The notes under the pieces: model-generated
What the model was told of the DNA's origin: nothing
The model's database searches: none
The model's input: only the letters and a program-made list of their open reading frames with translations
Virus record (IMG/VR): IMGVR_UViG_3300025093_000031
Coordinates: 1-49,706 of that record
Direction: 5' to 3' (one strand)
DNA length: 49,706 nucleotides
Origin: a virus
Shown: positions 47,945-49,706 of the stretch, in pieces
Layout: every line of letters begins with the position of its first letter
How positions within the stretch are numbered: the first letter of the stretch is position 1
Position numbers and translations under genes: made by a program

Positions 47945-48858
47945 CGGAATTTAAAGTCAACAGGATAACCAGCTCCTGGTTGTATAAATCCAAATTTATC
48001 GGCAAGCCTTAGTGCTTTGTCAGCTAGCTTTCTACTGCTAACAGGCTCGCCAATAACACCACCAACCATTGATCCTGGAGCAAATAAAGGCGTACTTACA
48101 TTGTACGAATTAAAGTCATAACGTTCTCCTTTGGTACGACCATCTTCAACCTGGTACCTTCCCAGCGTGTTAACAAGTCCTTTATTGATAAGAGCTTCTT
48201 GTTCATTACTGAATTTCAATCCCCTTGGACCAATCATGTTGTATGCTGACATTGTGTAGTTGCGAGGGTCATAGTTAACTTTTCTTTCGGCTCCAAGTAC
48301 ATCTTCGTCTCCATAATATTCCAGTACATTTTTCATCCCAAGATTTTTAGCTAATTGATCTACATTTTGTTTTAGACGATCAACTTCTTGTTGTTGCTGA
48401 GCGCTTGCCGGAGAGCCGGTCCCATACATATTGAACATTTGGTTTTGTTGGCGTACAGTCCGGTATTGATCAAGCCATGCTTGATTTGCTGTTTTTAGTT
48501 CAATTAGTTTTTTATCTCTTTCCGTAGGATTAACAAGTCTTTCATTGACTAGTGTTTCTGCTGCACGCGTGTCAGCTGGGATGCGTGTTAAAGGGTTAGA
48601 AGTTCCGGATAAGAAACGAGCGAACATTCCTTCTTTAGCTGGAACAACTCCTTTTTCCATTGCAAAATCAAGCGCAGGAATTACAGCTTTATCTCTTATT
48701 GTTTTGTATACAGGAGATGTTGCGACTGCTCTTATTTTTGGGGCAATACTAGAAGATATAGAAGCTCCACCAGGAAGTGCTCCACCAAACACTTTTTTAT
48801 CAAGCTGGCCGTAACCGCGGTTAACTTGATTGAGAAACTGTTGAAATAAATTTGGCAT
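47941..48858 (-). CDS. Virion-type protein, 305 aa (paralogue of 46033 gene)
   Basis: N-terminus MPNLFQQFLNQVNRGYGQLD is shared with the 46033 product. The rest is Lys/Asn/Gln-rich, with a helical middle (QEVDRLKQNVDQLAKNLGMK) and a beta-like end (AGYPVDFKFR). Transcribed opposite to its paralogue, converging on the HNH gene by 4 nt. Likely structural; orientation suggests an inversion or independent insertion. Confidence 0.6.
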   Translation of the reverse strand: MPNLFQQFLNQVNRGYGQLDKKVFGGALPGGASISSSIAPKIRAVATSPVYKTIRDKAVIPALDFAMEKGVVPAKEGMFARFLSGTSNPLTRIPADTRAAETLVNERLVNPTERDKKLIELKTANQAWLDQYRTVRQQNQMFNMYGTGSPASAQQQQEVDRLKQNVDQLAKNLGMKNVLEYYGDEDVLGAERKVNYDPRNYTMSAYNMIGPRGLKFSNEQEALINKGLVNTLGRYQVEDGRTKGERYDFNSYNVSTPLFAPGSMVGGVIGEPVSSRKLADKALRLADKFGFIQPGAGYPVDFKFR

Positions 48859-49412
48859 TATCCGTTCCTAAGGCTAGCCTTGATCATCCATGCCGCTTTG
48901 AATGCTTCCCCGACAAGTTCAGCCATGTAGTTCTGGATGTCTACAGCACCTACCTTGGCAGCAACAGGCTCCAGCTTTTTAGCTTTCATGCCAAGCTCCT
49001 CAAGGTTTTTGTAGTAGGTGCCGAGCATCTCTTGTGGTTTATAGCTGGTGCAGTGCTTGAACTCTGGGCTTGCGTCCATCAAACCGTTATGACACATCGG
49101 AAGTAAGTAGTCCATGGAACGGACAAACTCACCGATTTTATCGAATTGATCTTGATGTGCTTCGTATTGCTTGCCAAGGAATTTATGAACACTCAAAAAG
49201 TTTGAGCACTCATAATTGAAATGCAGGAGATGAGATTGGACCTGGAGCTGATGGACATATGCCATCAAGCTAATTAGCTGTTGGATGAAGCTACCAACAT
49301 TGTTATTACCCTTGGACTTGCCAGGTGCTTTGGGTTTTGCCTGTGGTTGTGGCACCACTTCAAGTGTGAGGGGTTGCTGCAATTTCGGCGCTTCGGGACC
49401 AGGGGTATACAT
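48858..49412 (-). CDS. Dps/ferritin-like protein, 184 aa
   Basis: Residues ~60-105 follow the Dps pattern: QVQSHLLHFNYECSNFLSVH, then KFLGKQYEAHQDQFDKIGEF. The first metal His (LLHF), the second (SVHK), Asp and Glu of the later part (QFDKIGEF) are present, but the usual Asp in HxxxD is Gly (HKFLG). N-terminal ~35 residues are Pro/Lys-rich and disordered. ATG 49412 is chosen over a TTG at 49421. Could protect DNA or act as a structural four-helix protein. Confidence 0.65.
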   Translation of the reverse strand: MYTPGPEAPKLQQPLTLEVVPQPQAKPKAPGKSKGNNNVGSFIQQLISLMAYVHQLQVQSHLLHFNYECSNFLSVHKFLGKQYEAHQDQFDKIGEFVRSMDYLLPMCHNGLMDASPEFKHCTSYKPQEMLGTYYKNLEELGMKAKKLEPVAAKVGAVDIQNYMAELVGEAFKAAWMIKASLRNG

Positions 49413-49438
49413 AGTTTTCAATCAATCGTTTTAGCCTA

Positions 49439-49706
49439 TCAACGACTTATCTCCTCCCAGTCTAACGCAGCATATACATCGTCACCTGCAACTTTTGTTT
49501 GTAGAGTTAACGTAAAGTTTTCTGGTGTACCAGTTAAGCCGTCCCGTCTTAACTGGAAATTAAACAAAGCTTCTTTTAATATGTTTAATGGTGCTGTGCT
49601 TTGAGTTGTGGATGAGATATAGCCTTTGGCAAGCGTTGTGGCACCGCTAAGTGTGAGACCACTTAGGTTGTATTCAACCGCAGAGTTAGTACCTGCACTG
49701 GTCCAG
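49439..49706 (-). CDS. C-terminal end of a structural protein (5' partial)
   Basis: Open from the window edge to TGA at 49441-49439 on minus. The visible 88 residues are beta-rich (NSAVEYNLSGLTLSGATTLA; GTPENFTLTLQTKVAGDD), ending ALDWEEISR. This composition suits a tail, fibre or baseplate protein. The gene is the next one upstream of the Dps-like gene on the same strand. Confidence 0.6.
   Translation of the reverse strand, partial: WTSAGTNSAVEYNLSGLTLSGATTLAKGYISSTTQSTAPLNILKEALFNFQLRRDGLTGTPENFTLTLQTKVAGDDVYAALDWEEISR

Noticed and set aside
1-49706. Integrase, repressor or attachment sites
   Set aside because: None recognised; the excisionase-like HTH proteins alone do not show lysogeny, and no attachment-site repeat was seen beside the tRNAs.

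Overview
The window looks like about 50 kb of a tailed dsDNA phage, most likely a cyanophage. Evidence: a large terminase, portal, scaffold, major capsid protein, tail fibres, four peptidoglycan hydrolases, a PrimPol/SF3 helicase, a dCTP deaminase, many small cyanophage-type proteins, an NblA-like protein (NblA directs phycobilisome breakdown) and a group I intron whose core resembles the cyanobacterial tRNA-Leu intron. No integrase or repressor gene was recognised. Host and taxonomy are inferences.

Layout. 1-10.5 kb (+): virion proteins, terminase region, portal and scaffold. 10.5-12.9 kb: major capsid gene, apparently split by two group I introns. 12.9-23.2 kb (+): decoration, connector and internal virion proteins with virion-type lysins, interrupted by a small minus-strand DNA-binding gene and an HNH gene. 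23.2-24.2 kb: GH24 endolysin and NblA-like gene. 24.2-27.7 kb (-): DUF3310, dCTP deaminase, a Dam-like methyltransferase relic and small genes. 27.7-32.7 kb (+): two repeat-rich tail fibres and a GH73-M15 lysin, with a KilA-N gene on minus. 32.7-41.3 kb (-): holin-like gene, fibre, two HNH genes, glycosyltransferase, PrimPol-helicase and PD-(D/E)XK nuclease. 41.3-47.1 kb (+): small proteins, a surface-sugar cassette (DUF4422, GT32, SDR epimerase, E1/RfbH-like 3-dehydrase) and a set of small virion-like genes that are paralogous to genes at 22.5 kb. 47.15-47.65 kb: a non-coding stretch with a terminator and unusual tRNAs. 47.7-49.7 kb: HNH gene, a virion-protein paralogue, a Dps-like protein and a partial structural gene.

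Two themes stand out. First, homing elements have invaded essential genes: an intein sits at the Walker B motif of the terminase and carries its HNH endonuclease in a different reading frame, and two tandem group I introns interrupt the capsid gene, one with a LAGLIDADG ORF; four more HNH-type genes lie elsewhere. Second, coding is highly compressed: portal/scaffold overlap by about 540 nt, a 50-codon ORF is nested in a small gene before the terminase, and many starts overlap stops (ATGA, TAATG).

Many plus-strand genes are preceded by TAGAAT or TAAAAT elements that look like -10 boxes without an obvious -35, suggesting transcription by host-type RNA polymerase. No RNA polymerase gene is seen in this window.
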